Of a DNA stretch of 64,000 bases, positions 8,372 to 17,571 are shown one piece after another (within the stretch, counting starts at the first letter, position 1; each line of letters starts with the position of its first letter). The position numbers and the translations under genes are program-made. Under the pieces are notes generated by a model. The model saw only the letters and a program-made list of their open reading frames with translations, had not been told where the DNA came from and searched no databases. Location: positions 372,001-436,000 of the forward strand of contig NC_012029.1 of NCBI RefSeq assembly GCF_000022205.1, written 5' to 3'. This DNA is from Halorubrum lacusprofundi ATCC 49239 (lineage in GTDB: Archaea; Halobacteriota; Halobacteria; Halobacteriales; Haloferacaceae).

Positions 8372-9235
8372 TCACCCGACGACCGCGCCGAGGATCGGGG
8401 AGAGCGCGAACGCCGCCACCGTCAGGGAGACGGCTCCGAGGACGACCGGCACCGCCGACCGGCCGACCAGCCGGAGCGCGGTCCGGCGTGCATTCGCGTC
8501 GCCGACGACGAACGGAGATCCGCCGTCGATCCGCGCTTTCACCTCGCCGACCGGCGCGTCCGGAAAGGCAGTCGCGTCGCCGACGACCGTCACACCGTCG
8601 CCGGGACGGAGGACGCGCTGGCGGTACCGGCGCTCGGGGTCGTCGCCGATGGTGAGCGGGCCGAGCGTCCACCCCATCTCCGACTCGTCGACTGCCTCCA
8701 CCGCGTCCGTGAACCGGCGGACGCGCTCGGGTGGGGTCTCGTCGGCCGCGATCTCGATGTCCTCATCGACGCCGAACGCGAAGTCGGCGGCCGCAGGGTC
8801 GACGCGAACGCCGACGCCGTCGACGACGACGCGAAACGGAACCCCCGCCTCGCCGGAGTCGATCGAGACCCACGAGCGACCTTTCCCTTGGCTGCGATAC
8901 TCCGACACGTCGTACGCACAACAGAGGCACTGCTCGTCGGAGAACGGGGCGGGGAGCGTTTCGGCATCTTCTTTGTCATCATCAGATCTCCCGTGTGCGC
9001 CCGACGCGATTTCGGCGCGCCCGGTGACCCGCACTCGGCGGTCGCCGGCTTGCAGTGACCGGGGATCAGTTGCGGTTGCGCGGGCGACGCGGAGCGCGTC
9101 GAGGGAGCCTCGGCCGCCGCGGGCGAGGAACCCGAGGCTGACGAGCAGCGCGGCGACGCCGATCAGGGTCGGGAGGGGATCGATCGTCACCCGGAGCGGA
9201 GTCGGGTGGGCAGCGAGCGTCGAGTGGAGGGACAT
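8372..9235 (-). CDS. GIDE-like membrane protein
   Basis: A 287-residue protein with one hydrophobic span at the N-terminus (about 20-40, LIGVAALLVSLGFLA) and one or two at the C-terminus (about 255-285). The middle carries features seen in GIDE-type domains: LQAGDRRVRVTGRAEI, then the EQCLCCAYDVSEYRSQGKGRSW segment and later GDGVTVVGDATAF. Eukaryotic GIDE proteins are ubiquitin ligases, but this one has no RING, so its role is unknown. Assignment is by motif shape only. The neighbour upstream is a zinc-ribbon protein, about 90 bp apart. Confidence 0.6.
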   Translation of the reverse strand: MSLHSTLAAHPTPLRVTIDPLPTLIGVAALLVSLGFLARGGRGSLDALRVARATATDPRSLQAGDRRVRVTGRAEIASGAHGRSDDDKEDAETLPAPFSDEQCLCCAYDVSEYRSQGKGRSWVSIDSGEAGVPFRVVVDGVGVRVDPAAADFAFGVDEDIEIAADETPPERVRRFTDAVEAVDESEMGWTLGPLTIGDDPERRYRQRVLRPGDGVTVVGDATAFPDAPVGEVKARIDGGSPFVVGDANARRTALRLVGRSAVPVVLGAVSLTVAAFALSPILGAVVG

Positions 9236-9321
9236 GCGTCAATCGGGTTTCGAACGGCGGAGGGAAGGCGTGTCGGTTGCGGTCGCGCTCGGTCACCGCT
9301 CGGTGACGACGTGCGGTCGCG

Positions 9322-9636
9322 TTACCGGTCGCGCTCAGAGCGCCCGCGCGACTCGTCGGCGTTGTCGACGGCGTCGGCGTAGCGGTCGAGGAACTCCTCG
9401 CGGGAGAGCCCGTCCGACTCGATCGAGGTGATTAGCGATTCGAGCCCGTCGCGCGGCTGGTGACAGATCTCATTGTCGCAGTCGGTACAGAGGTACTCGA
9501 ACTCCTTGTCGCGCCGGTTCCAGCGGTCACCCTCCTTGTCGTACTCACGTGCGTCCTCGCGCAGTACCGAGTCACCACACGTGATGCAGATCACCGTCCG
9601 CCGGTCCCGGCTCTTCCGGGAGCGCCACATATCCAT
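9322..9636 (-). CDS. Small conserved haloarchaeal zinc-ribbon protein
   Basis: A 104-residue hydrophilic protein. Two cysteine pairs (VICITCGDSV and YLCTDCDNEICH) form a likely zinc ribbon around residues 17-58, separated by a charged DKEGDRWNRRDKEFE stretch. The C-terminal 45 residues are acidic and helical. Proteins of this form are widespread in haloarchaea without known function. It reads toward the GIDE-like gene and is divergent from the antiporter pair. Confidence 0.7.
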   Translation of the reverse strand: MDMWRSRKSRDRRTVICITCGDSVLREDAREYDKEGDRWNRRDKEFEYLCTDCDNEICHQPRDGLESLITSIESDGLSREEFLDRYADAVDNADESRGRSERDR

Positions 9637-9761
9637 CCACTCGGACCCGGCGTACTTAGCGTTTGGTGCGCGGCAGACGCTCGTCGGACGGGGAGCGGCT
9701 TCGAACCGATCAGTCTCCGCCGAACTACACTACTAATACCGTGGCCCCGTTTCTCCCGGGT

Positions 9762-10241
9762 ATGCCGATCACGGAATCTGACCTCCCGGGCGTCGGGAAG
9801 AAGTTCGAGATCAACCTTGACGACGGCGAGATGGTCGTCGTCATCCACAATACGGGGAAACGTGAGGTGTTCCGCCGACCCAATCCGGACGCCGATTCCG
9901 AGAAGGTGTTCGAGTTCAGCGACGACCTCGCCCGGACGATCGGGTCGATCATCGAGGGGGCGCACTTCCAGCCGGTCGAGCCGGCCACCCAGGAGACGAC
10001 GCTGCCGGGCGGAATCCTCCTTGAGTGGTACGAGCTTCACCCCGGCTCCCCGCTCATCGGTGAGACGCTGGAAAGCGCCGACATCGGGAACCGAACGGGG
10101 CTCGCAGTCGTCGCGATCCAGCGCGACGACGAGGTGATCGACAGCCCGGGGGCCCAGACGACCCTCCGCGAAGGTGACACGCTGATCGGGGTCGGGACGC
10201 CGGAGAACTGCGAGGCGTTCGAGGAAATTCTCACCGGATGA
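9762..10241 (+). CDS. TrkA-C domain regulatory subunit of cation:proton antiporter
   Basis: A 159-residue cytoplasmic protein. The C-terminal half (about 85-158) is a TrkA-C (RCK-C) domain: LHPGSPLIGETLESADIG, LAVVAIQRDDEVI and LREGDTLIGVGTPENCEAFEEI. The N-terminal half (DLPGVGKKFEINLDDGEMV) matches the small domain of KhtT-like subunits. It lies 48 bp before a KefB-type antiporter, the same order as khtT-khtU in Bacillus, where the soluble subunit gates K+/H+ exchange. The ATG at 9762 was chosen because the longer frame to 9663 adds only promoter sequence. Confidence 0.88.
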   Translation: MPITESDLPGVGKKFEINLDDGEMVVVIHNTGKREVFRRPNPDADSEKVFEFSDDLARTIGSIIEGAHFQPVEPATQETTLPGGILLEWYELHPGSPLIGETLESADIGNRTGLAVVAIQRDDEVIDSPGAQTTLREGDTLIGVGTPENCEAFEEILTG

Positions 10242-10289
10242 ACGGCGGATTCAGCGTGATTTTCTCGGTCGGCGGCGAGGTGAGCGTCG

Positions 10290-11534
10290 GTGGCTGAGGC
10301 CCTCCTCGAACTGGGGGTCATGTTCGCTGCGATCGCCGGCGTCGGCGCGCTCGCGAACCGGCTCGGCCAGTCGGTGATCCCCTTCTACATCGTCGCCGGA
10401 ATGGTCCTCGGTGAGTTCGTGCTCGGCCGGGTCGCGCTGCCGGTCGTCGGCACTACCTACATCCCCGAGTCGGAGTTCATCGCGATCGGCGCGGAACTCG
10501 GGATCGTCTTTCTCCTCTTTTTCCTCGGACTGGAGTTCAACCTCGATCGGCTGCTCGCGCGGCGACGCCAGATCGGGACGGCGGGGACGATCGACCTCGC
10601 GAACTTCGGCGCCGGGTTCGTTCTCGGGTGGCTCGTCTTCGGCGCCTTCCTGCCGGCGTTTCTGATCGCCGGTATCGTGTACATCTCCTCGTCGGCGGTG
10701 ATCACGAAGTCGCTCATCGACCTCGGCTGGATCGCCAACGACGAGGCGGAGCCGATGCTCGGGACCCTCGTCTACGAGGACCTGTTCATCGCGGTGTACC
10801 TCGCAGTCGCGTCCGCGATCGCGCTCGGCGGCGGGGACGTTGGGGCAGCCGCCGTCGACGTCGGGATCGCGATCGGGTTCATCCTCGGGCTCTTGGGCCT
10901 CGTCCAGTTCGGCACGCCCGCGTTCGCTCGGCTCGTCGACACCACCAACCGGGAGTTCATCGCGCTCCGGTCGATCGCGACCGTAGTGCTCGTCGCAGGC
11001 GGGGCGCTCGCGCTCGGCGTCAGCGAGGCGGTTGCCGCCTTCTTCGTCGGGATGGCGTTCGCCTCGACAGATCACACCCACGAGATCGAGACGCTGCTCG
11101 AACCCGTCAGAGACACGTTCGCCGCGGTGTTCTTCTTCTGGATCGGCCTCGTCACCGACCCGCTGCTGTTCGGCGGGGTGGCGGCGCTGATCGCGCTCGC
11201 GGTGATCGTGACGACGCCGACGAAGCTCATTACCGGCTTTCTCGCCGGGCGTGCGTTCGATCTGAACGCCCGCCGGTCGACTCGCGTCGCGCTCGGAATG
11301 ACCACCCGCGGGGAGTTCTCGCTGATCATCGCGACGATCGCGGTGACCGCGGGGGAGGCCGGCGCATTCGACCCGGCGCTCGCGGCGACGATCAACGCCT
11401 TCGCCGTCGGCTACGTGCTCGTGATGGCGATCCTCGGCACGACGCTGATGCAGTACTCCGAGCCGTTCGAGTCGGCGGTGGCCTCGTGGCTGGATCGATC
11501 GGAACCGGCAGGTGACGGAGAGAGCAGTGGATAG
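10290..11534 (+). CDS. KefB/KhtU-type cation:proton antiporter
   Basis: A 414-residue CPA2-family exchanger with about twelve hydrophobic spans. It shows the family features GVGALANRLGQSVIPFYIVAGM, LGIVFLLFFLGLEFN, and the late MTTRGEFSLIIA motif. There is no RCK domain of its own, consistent with the separate TrkA-C protein encoded just upstream. Predicted role is K+ (or Na+)/H+ exchange at the membrane, important for potassium balance in a salt-in organism. The start is GTG at 10290. Kynureninase remains lie downstream on the other strand. Confidence 0.88.
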   Translation: MAEALLELGVMFAAIAGVGALANRLGQSVIPFYIVAGMVLGEFVLGRVALPVVGTTYIPESEFIAIGAELGIVFLLFFLGLEFNLDRLLARRRQIGTAGTIDLANFGAGFVLGWLVFGAFLPAFLIAGIVYISSSAVITKSLIDLGWIANDEAEPMLGTLVYEDLFIAVYLAVASAIALGGGDVGAAAVDVGIAIGFILGLLGLVQFGTPAFARLVDTTNREFIALRSIATVVLVAGGALALGVSEAVAAFFVGMAFASTDHTHEIETLLEPVRDTFAAVFFFWIGLVTDPLLFGGVAALIALAVIVTTPTKLITGFLAGRAFDLNARRSTRVALGMTTRGEFSLIIATIAVTAGEAGAFDPALAATINAFAVGYVLVMAILGTTLMQYSEPFESAVASWLDRSEPAGDGESSG

Positions 11535-11641
11535 ACCGCCCGTGTCTCGGTGATCGACCACACATCGGTCGCGACCGGTTTCAACGAGCTCCTCGATCGC
11601 TTATAAACCGTTGCCGGCGCGGTACTCCCTTATAAACAGTC

Positions 11642-11698
11642 GCCGGCATCGCTACGTCACGCCGGCGTCGTTATGTCATGCCGGCGTCGCTACGTCAC
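11642..11698. repeat. Three 19-bp tandem repeats at the 3' end of kynU
   Basis: Three copies of GCCGGCRTCGYTAYGTCAY start at 11642, 11661 and 11680. Each restates the complement of the last codons and stop of kynU (GTGACGTAG), so the array looks like local slippage at the gene end. Just before it, two TTATAA boxes sit at 11601 and 11630. Confidence 0.85.
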
Positions 11699-12258
11699 GC
11701 CGCCCTCGCTCGTCGCGTACGCCTTGTGTGCGCCGGCGTCGAGGATCGCCTCGATCTCGTCGATGACGGCCAGCACGTCGGCGAAGGCGGTGTACGACGC
11801 GGCCGGACACACTCGGACTACGTTCGGCGGCCGAAAGTCGACCACCACGCCGCGGTCGGTGAGCGCCTCGCTCAGTCGCTCCGCGTCGGGGTGTTCGAGG
11901 GCGACGTGGCCGCCACGGGCCACATGTTCGCGGGGCGTCCCGACCGCGACCTCGGGGAGCCGGTCGTCGACCAAGGCGATCAGGAAGTCCGTGAGCGCGA
12001 GCGACTTCTCACGCAGGCGGTCGATTCCGGCCTCCCGGAGCGTCTCGACCGACCCCTCAAGCGGCGCCGCCGCGAGCAATGGCGGGGTGCCGATCTGCCA
12101 CGCACCCGCCGAGTCGGCGGGGGTGTACTCCATGTTCATCTCGAACTGAGTCGCCTTCTCGTGGCCCCACCACCCCGCCAGCGCGGGCGTGAGCCCGTGG
12201 TGGCGCTCGGCGACGAACAGCGCCCCGATCGAGCCCGGTCCGGCGTTGAGATATTTAT

Positions 12259-13787
12259 ACAAACCGAGGAGAATACCTGACCCTTCAGGGTCAGGATGAA
12301 TCCGACAACGCCTCCACAACCCGCCGTCAATAGCAGCCCGGATATTCCACCGTTCTCAACCCCAGACTTTACAAGAAAAGCTAGTATAAATGCTTATACA
12401 GGCGTTCAGAATGCTGGAGGTCCACCGCACCCATCAGGCAAAAATCCTCAACCACTCACAGGGAGAGGAATCGCTTGACCGGCACGGGTGGAGCGCCAGC
12501 AAACTCTGGAACGTCGCGAACCACCACTCCCGAAAAGTCTGGAAGGAGACGGGCGAGATTCCCGGTCACGGCGACCTCAAAGACGAGTTGAAGACGCATC
12601 CAAAATACAACGGACTCCATTCTCAGTCCAGTCAGCGCGTTCTGGAGGAACTCGCTGAAGCCTTCAACTCGTGGTACGGCTCCGACGACGATCGGGACAA
12701 TCCACCCGGCTATCGGAAAGAAAACTACTACGACGACCAAGGCCGTCGCGTCCACGAAGAACACCCGCGTTCCACTGTGACGTGGAAGCAGAACGGCATC
12801 AAACACGACACCACAAACAACCGTGTTCGCCTCTCAAAAGGTGCGAACCACAAGGAACACCCGAGAGCGTGGGAATACATCCTTGTCGAATACGAGACAC
12901 GCCCCGGCGTCACGGTCGAGAACCTACAGCAGGTTCGTGCTGTCTACGACAGCACAAAGGAACGCTGGGAACTCCACCTCGTCTGCAAAGACGAGATCGA
13001 GACACCCAACGCCCCCGGCAACGAGACGGCAGGTGTCGACCTCGGGATCAGCAACTTCGCCGCCGTCGCCTACAGCACCGAAGACGCCGACCTATACCCC
13101 GGCAACCGTCTGAAGCAAGACGGCTACTACTTCCCCAAGGAGATCGCCAAGTGCGACGACAGCGGTGGTGACAGGGCAACTCGGCTCCATCACAAGTGGG
13201 CGGAACGCCGCACTCACTTCTTCCATTCCTTGGCGAAACACATCGTCGAACGGTGTGTCGAGAAGGAAGTAGGACGCATCAACGTCGGAGACTTGGAAGG
13301 GGTCCGTGAAGATGAGAACGGCAGCTCGAAGAACTGGGGCAAGCACGGGAATCTCGACTTACACGGGTGGGCGTTCGACCGCTTCAGCTCGATTCTCGAA
13401 TACAAGGCGAGAGTCGAGGGAATCGAGGTCTTGGAAGTGTCTGAGCGGGATACGAGCAAGACATGTTGCACATGCGGGAAAACAGACGACTCACAGCGCG
13501 TCCACCGCGGTTTGTACGTCTGTGATGAGTGCGACGCAGCGTTCAACGCCGACGTGAACGGGGCGGAGAACATCCGTCTCGACAGCAACGAAAGTAACTC
13601 CGAGTCTGCACCCGATTTGGGTGGAGATAGGAGTACCGGCTGGTTGGCACAGCCCGGAGTCTATCTTCACGACCTCTCTCGAGGATTCCAACCTCGGACA
13701 GAGGTGGTAGACTGCAAACCCTAATATCCCAATCCAGCGGTGCGGTGCCGTGGGATTCCCGCGTCTTCAGGCGCGGGAGGATGTCAA
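12259..13787 (+). mobile_element. IS1341-type (IS200/IS605 group) element carrying tnpB only
   Basis: About 1.53 kb inside kynU. The left end has a perfect hairpin CCTGACCC-TTCA-GGGTCAGG (12276-12295). The right end has a hairpin (13758-13777) followed by GGAGGATGTCAA, the same terminal bases as the second element at 62202. There is no target duplication, as expected for this group. The exact left border is ambiguous by about 2 nt (AC). It lacks a tnpA gene, so transposition would need a transposase from elsewhere, for example a relative of that at 63525. Confidence 0.9.
12390..13724 (+). CDS. tnpB: TnpB RNA-guided nuclease of IS1341-type element
   Basis: A 444-residue TnpB. It has an N-terminal OrfB-type helical region, then the split RuvC nuclease: aspartate in GVDLGISNFAAVA (about 220), glutamate in VGDLEGVRED, and aspartate in AFNADVNGAENI (about 390). 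Between the last two is a zinc ribbon with CCTCGK and YVCDEC. All catalytic positions look intact. Members of this family use an RNA made from the element's right end to cut DNA at matching sites. An internal start at 12408 (MLEVHRTHQ) is possible. It is antisense to kynU. Confidence 0.93.
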   Translation: MLIQAFRMLEVHRTHQAKILNHSQGEESLDRHGWSASKLWNVANHHSRKVWKETGEIPGHGDLKDELKTHPKYNGLHSQSSQRVLEELAEAFNSWYGSDDDRDNPPGYRKENYYDDQGRRVHEEHPRSTVTWKQNGIKHDTTNNRVRLSKGANHKEHPRAWEYILVEYETRPGVTVENLQQVRAVYDSTKERWELHLVCKDEIETPNAPGNETAGVDLGISNFAAVAYSTEDADLYPGNRLKQDGYYFPKEIAKCDDSGGDRATRLHHKWAERRTHFFHSLAKHIVERCVEKEVGRINVGDLEGVREDENGSSKNWGKHGNLDLHGWAFDRFSSILEYKARVEGIEVLEVSERDTSKTCCTCGKTDDSQRVHRGLYVCDECDAAFNADVNGAENIRLDSNESNSESAPDLGGDRSTGWLAQPGVYLHDLSRGFQPRTEVVDCKP

Positions 13788-13795
13788 ACGTGCAC
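13600..13795 (+). ncRNA. Probable omegaRNA (reRNA) from tnpB 3' end and IS right end
   Basis: In IS200/IS605 elements the guide RNA is made from the tnpB 3' end through the right end, with the guide taken from flanking DNA. Here the right-end hairpin (13758-13777) ends at 13787, so the guide would begin ACGTGCACCAGACCGC, kynU sequence. Borders are inferred from the family, not seen. Confidence 0.4.
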
Positions 13796-14723
13796 CAGAC
13801 CGCGAAGTCGACGCCGGCGTCGCCGAACGCGTGCGGCACCGCGCCCGCGGAGTGCGCCGCGTCGAACCCCGCGTACGCGCCCGCCTCGTGGGCGGCCTCG
13901 GCGATCCGAGCCACGTCGAACAGCTGCCCGGAGCGGTACAGCGCGGTCGGCATGAAGACGATCCCGATGTCGTCGTGTGCCGCCAGCGCGGCCTCGATGT
14001 CACGGGAATCGATCGTCCGCCCGTCCCGGCTCTCGACGACGCGGAGCTTCTCGTCGGGGCCGATTCCGCGCTGCCGCAGTTGCGCGCGGATCGCGTAGTG
14101 GTCGGAGGGGAAATCGAGTTCGTTGACGAGGACGGCGGGATCGGCCTCGGAATCCCCCTCCGGCGCCCACGTCCCGTCCGCCCGCTCGAAGCCTTCACGC
14201 ACCGGCCCGTTCCCCGCCAGTAGCTCGTCGAGGAACGTCCCGACGAGCGTGTGGATATTCACCGTGATCGAGTTGCCGACGACGACTTCGCTCGGCTCGG
14301 CGCCGACGAGCGGCGCGAGCGCGTCGCCGAGCCGCTCCCCCACTTCGAACCACGGCGGGTCGGCGTCGGTCCACCCCGCGATCAGCAGGTCGCGCCACTC
14401 GTCGACGACGCGGTCGAGGCTCGCGAGGGCGGCGTCGCTCGCGGGGCCGAGCGAGTTGCCGTCCATATATAAGACGCCGTCGGGCACCTGATACCGGTCG
14501 GCGAACCCGGAGAGCGGGTCGTTGTCGTCGAGGCGAGCGGCGAGGATCGCGGGATCGGAATCGGCGGCGTCGCCGCCGAGACCCTCGCCCGCGAGCGCGT
14601 CGCGTGCCGGGGCGTACGGGTCGTCCGCCGCCGGCGCATCGGGGTCGTCCATACACGAGTGGGGCCTCGCCGGCGACTAAGCAGTTCCGGGGCGGTCGGT
14701 TACTTAAAAAGGACCGCGGGTCG

Positions 14724-17444
14724 CTACTCGACGATGTCGATCGCCGGCCGGCCGGGCTCCGCCTTGCGAACCACCGACTCGTCGGCGTCCGCGGCGCGCT
14801 CGACGCGGACCGGCGCGTCGAACTCGCGCTCGATCAGCCACGAGGCCGCGCGAAGGGCGTCGTACTCGTCGTCTCCCGAGAGCGTCTCCTGCAGCGCCTC
14901 GCGGTTCGCCTGCAGATCTTGGCCGTACGAGGCGGCGTCGTCGCCCTGTTCGCGGATATGCGGCTCCCCCATCAGCTCCGAGATGAGGTTGTCGGCGTCG
15001 CTGTCGATCGCGATCGAGAGCGCGTCGTACTTCCAGTCGGGCGCGACGACGACGTCGATCCGCTCGGGGTCCTCGATGCCGGCGACCTCGACGATGTCGC
15101 GCACGTCCTCACGGGTGTTCGCGACCAGCCGGCGGCGGCGCTCGACCGTCTCGCGGTCGACCGTCGCGGTCGGCCACTCGGCCTCGACGACGAACCCCTC
15201 GCGGTCCAGCGTCTCCCACAGCTCCTCGGCGAGGTGCGGGACGACCGGTGCGAGCAGGCGGACCGCAACGTCCAGCCCGCGCTCGTAGGTCTCCGGGTGC
15301 GGGTCGGCGTGGCCCCGGTAGCTCCGGAGCGTCCCCACGAGGTCCTGCGCCTCGCGGAGCGCGACGTTGAACGTCAGGTCGTCGTACTCCGCGCCCGCGA
15401 TGGCGACCGCGGCGTCGACCTCGTCGGCGACGTAATCGTCGATCGTGTCGCGGTCGGCGTCCGAGCTCGCGGTCTCCGCCTCCCCCGCCGCGTACTCCTC
15501 GACCAAGTCCGTCAGGCGCGCCAGGAACCGGTGCGTCGACTTGACGCCCTCCTCGGCCCAGTCGAAGTCGCGCTCGGGCTGGGCCGCCTGCATAATGAAC
15601 AGCCGGGCCGTGTCGGCACCGTACTCGTCGACGATGCGCTGGGGAGAGACCGTGTTCCCCTTCGACTTGGACATCTTCTCGCCCTCCAGCTGGACCATCC
15701 CCTGCGCCAGCAGGTTCGTGAACGGCTCGCGGTGTGCCAGCCCCTCCTCGTCGGCTAACACCTTGGTGACGAACCGCGAGTACAGCAGGTGCATCACGGC
15801 GTGTTCGATGCCGCCGACGTACTGGTCGACCGGCATCCAGTCGTTCGCGCGGTCCAGGTCGAAGGGTACGTCCTCGGCGCCGGGCGAGACGTAGCGCAGG
15901 AAGTACCACGAGGAGTCGACGAACGTGTCCATCGTGTCGGTCTCGCGGGTGGCGGGCTCGCCGCACTCCGGACAGGTCGTCTCCTTCCACTCCTCGGCGG
16001 CGTCGAGCGGGTTCCCGGTCGTGTTGATGAACTCCGGCAGCTCGACCGGCAGGTCCGCTTCCGGCACCAGCACCGAGCCGCAGTCGTCGCAGTGGACGAC
16101 CGGGATCGGGGTCCCCCAGTAGCGCTGTCGGGAGATCCCCCAGTCGCGCAGGCGATACTGGGTGGTCGTCTCGGCGCTTTCGATGTCCTCTGTGAGCCGC
16201 TCGCGGGCCGTCTCGCTGTCGAGGCCGCTGTACTCGCCGGAGTCGATCACGACGCCGTCGTCAGTGAAGGCGCCCTCGCTCACGTCCGGCGCGTCGGGAA
16301 TCGTCTCGCCGTCCCAGTCCTCGGGCTTCGGGGCGATCACCGGCTTGATCTCGACGCCCATCTTCTCGGCGAACGCGTGGTCGCGGTCGTCGTGGCCGGG
16401 CACCGCCATCAGCGCGCCCGTCCCCACGTCGGAGAGGACGAAGTCGGCGACGAAGACGGGGATCTCCTCGCTCGTGACCGGGTTGGTGGCGGTGAGGCCG
16501 GTCGCGACGCCGTTCGGCTCGTCGCCCTCGGGGTCGGCCTCCTCCTCGATGAAGTGTCGCACGTCCGCGTCCGATTCCGCCAGCTCCTCGCTGATCGGGT
16601 GGTCCGGCGCGAGCGCGAAGAACGTCGCGCCGTGGATCGTGTCCACGCGGGTGGTGAACGCCTCGACGGGGCCGTACTCCCGCGGATCGGTCCCTTCGCC
16701 GCGTCCGTTCGAGGCGCTTCGCGCCTCGCTCACTTCGAAGTCCAAGGTCGTCCCGTGCTGGCGACCGATCCAGTTGCGCTGCATCTGGCGCACGGAGTCG
16801 GGCCACCCCGCCAACCCGTCGATCGCCTCCAACAGCTCGTCGGCGTACTCCGTAATCTCCAGGAACCACTGGTCCAGATCGCGGGTCTCGACCGGGGTGT
16901 CACACCGCCAGCACAGCTCGTCGTCCCCTTCCACCTGCTCGTCGGCGAGGACGGTCTCACAGGAGGGACACCAGTTCACCTCGGCGTCGCGGCGCTCGAC
17001 GAGCCCCGCCTCGTGGAAGCGGCGGAACAGCCACTGGTTCCACTGGTAGTAGTCGGGGGTACAGGTGGTGACCTCGCGGTCCCAGTCGTAGCCGAACCCC
17101 ATCGACTGCATCTGCCCTTTCATCGTGTCGATGCAGTCGAACGTCCAGTCGCGGGGGTTCGTGTCCCGCTCCTTGGCGGCGTTCTCGGCGGGGAGCCCGA
17201 ACGCGTCCCACCCCATCGGATGGAGCACGTCGTCGCCGCGCATTCGGCGGTACCGGGCGTACGCGTCCGTGATCGTGTAGTTGCGGACGTGGCCCATGTG
17301 GAGCTTCCCGGACGGGTACGGGTACATTCCCAGCACGTAGGTGGGATCGTCCACCTCGTCCGGCGTGCGATACACGGAGGCGTCGTCCCACGCCTCCTGC
17401 CACCGTTTCTCGACCGCAGTGTGGTCGTAACTCTCCTGAGACAT
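14724..17444 (-). CDS. leuS: Leucyl-tRNA synthetase
   Basis: A 906-residue class I synthetase that charges tRNA-Leu. The HIGH-type motif is in MYPYPSGKLHMGHVRNYTIT (about 40-60) and the KMSKS motif in GEKMSKSKGNT (about 595). Zinc-binding cysteine pairs (CPSCE...CWRCD, CDDCG, CPECG) and a CP1 editing domain are present. Motif forms such as HPMGWDAFGLPAENAA are those of bacterial-type LeuRS, the form known in haloarchaea. The frame stays open to 18101, but that is antisense to the next gene; MSQESYDHTAVEKRW is the expected N-terminus. Another ATG at 17489 would add 15 residues. Confidence 0.95.
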   Translation of the reverse strand: MSQESYDHTAVEKRWQEAWDDASVYRTPDEVDDPTYVLGMYPYPSGKLHMGHVRNYTITDAYARYRRMRGDDVLHPMGWDAFGLPAENAAKERDTNPRDWTFDCIDTMKGQMQSMGFGYDWDREVTTCTPDYYQWNQWLFRRFHEAGLVERRDAEVNWCPSCETVLADEQVEGDDELCWRCDTPVETRDLDQWFLEITEYADELLEAIDGLAGWPDSVRQMQRNWIGRQHGTTLDFEVSEARSASNGRGEGTDPREYGPVEAFTTRVDTIHGATFFALAPDHPISEELAESDADVRHFIEEEADPEGDEPNGVATGLTATNPVTSEEIPVFVADFVLSDVGTGALMAVPGHDDRDHAFAEKMGVEIKPVIAPKPEDWDGETIPDAPDVSEGAFTDDGVVIDSGEYSGLDSETARERLTEDIESAETTTQYRLRDWGISRQRYWGTPIPVVHCDDCGSVLVPEADLPVELPEFINTTGNPLDAAEEWKETTCPECGEPATRETDTMDTFVDSSWYFLRYVSPGAEDVPFDLDRANDWMPVDQYVGGIEHAVMHLLYSRFVTKVLADEEGLAHREPFTNLLAQGMVQLEGEKMSKSKGNTVSPQRIVDEYGADTARLFIMQAAQPERDFDWAEEGVKSTHRFLARLTDLVEEYAAGEAETASSDADRDTIDDYVADEVDAAVAIAGAEYDDLTFNVALREAQDLVGTLRSYRGHADPHPETYERGLDVAVRLLAPVVPHLAEELWETLDREGFVVEAEWPTATVDRETVERRRRLVANTREDVRDIVEVAGIEDPERIDVVVAPDWKYDALSIAIDSDADNLISELMGEPHIREQGDDAASYGQDLQANREALQETLSGDDEYDALRAASWLIEREFDAPVRVERAADADESVVRKAEPGRPAIDIVE

Positions 17445-17571
17445 CTGCTTATATACTCGTGGAGGGGTCGGCGTCGTATAGCTTTCCATCCAGTGTTTCG
17501 GTATGACACACCCCCTCGTGGGCGGTGGTCGAACCGACGGAAGTACCGCCGTCGACGACGAAAACGACCGT

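Larger units (their letters stand above)
11690..14652 (-). pseudogene. kynU: Kynureninase interrupted by an insertion sequence
   Basis: Kynureninase is a PLP enzyme that cleaves kynurenine to anthranilate in tryptophan breakdown. The N-terminal part (13788-14652, about 288 residues: YMDGNSLGPAS, GNSITVNIHTL, FPSDHYAI, GFDAAHSAGAVPH, DFAVWCT) and the C-terminal part (11690-12258: YKYLNAGPGSIGALFVAERH onward) are separated by an IS. The lengths sum to 1434 nt, exactly 478 codons including stop, so removal restores the frame. The lysine in YKYLN is the expected PLP lysine and lies just after the insertion. As it stands, no full enzyme can be made. Confidence 0.93.

Noticed and set aside
17449-17456. 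TATATAAG just before the leuS ATG as its promoter
   Set aside because: It is only about 5 nt before the ATG, so the transcript would start inside the coding region; a weaker box near 17475-17483 fits better.
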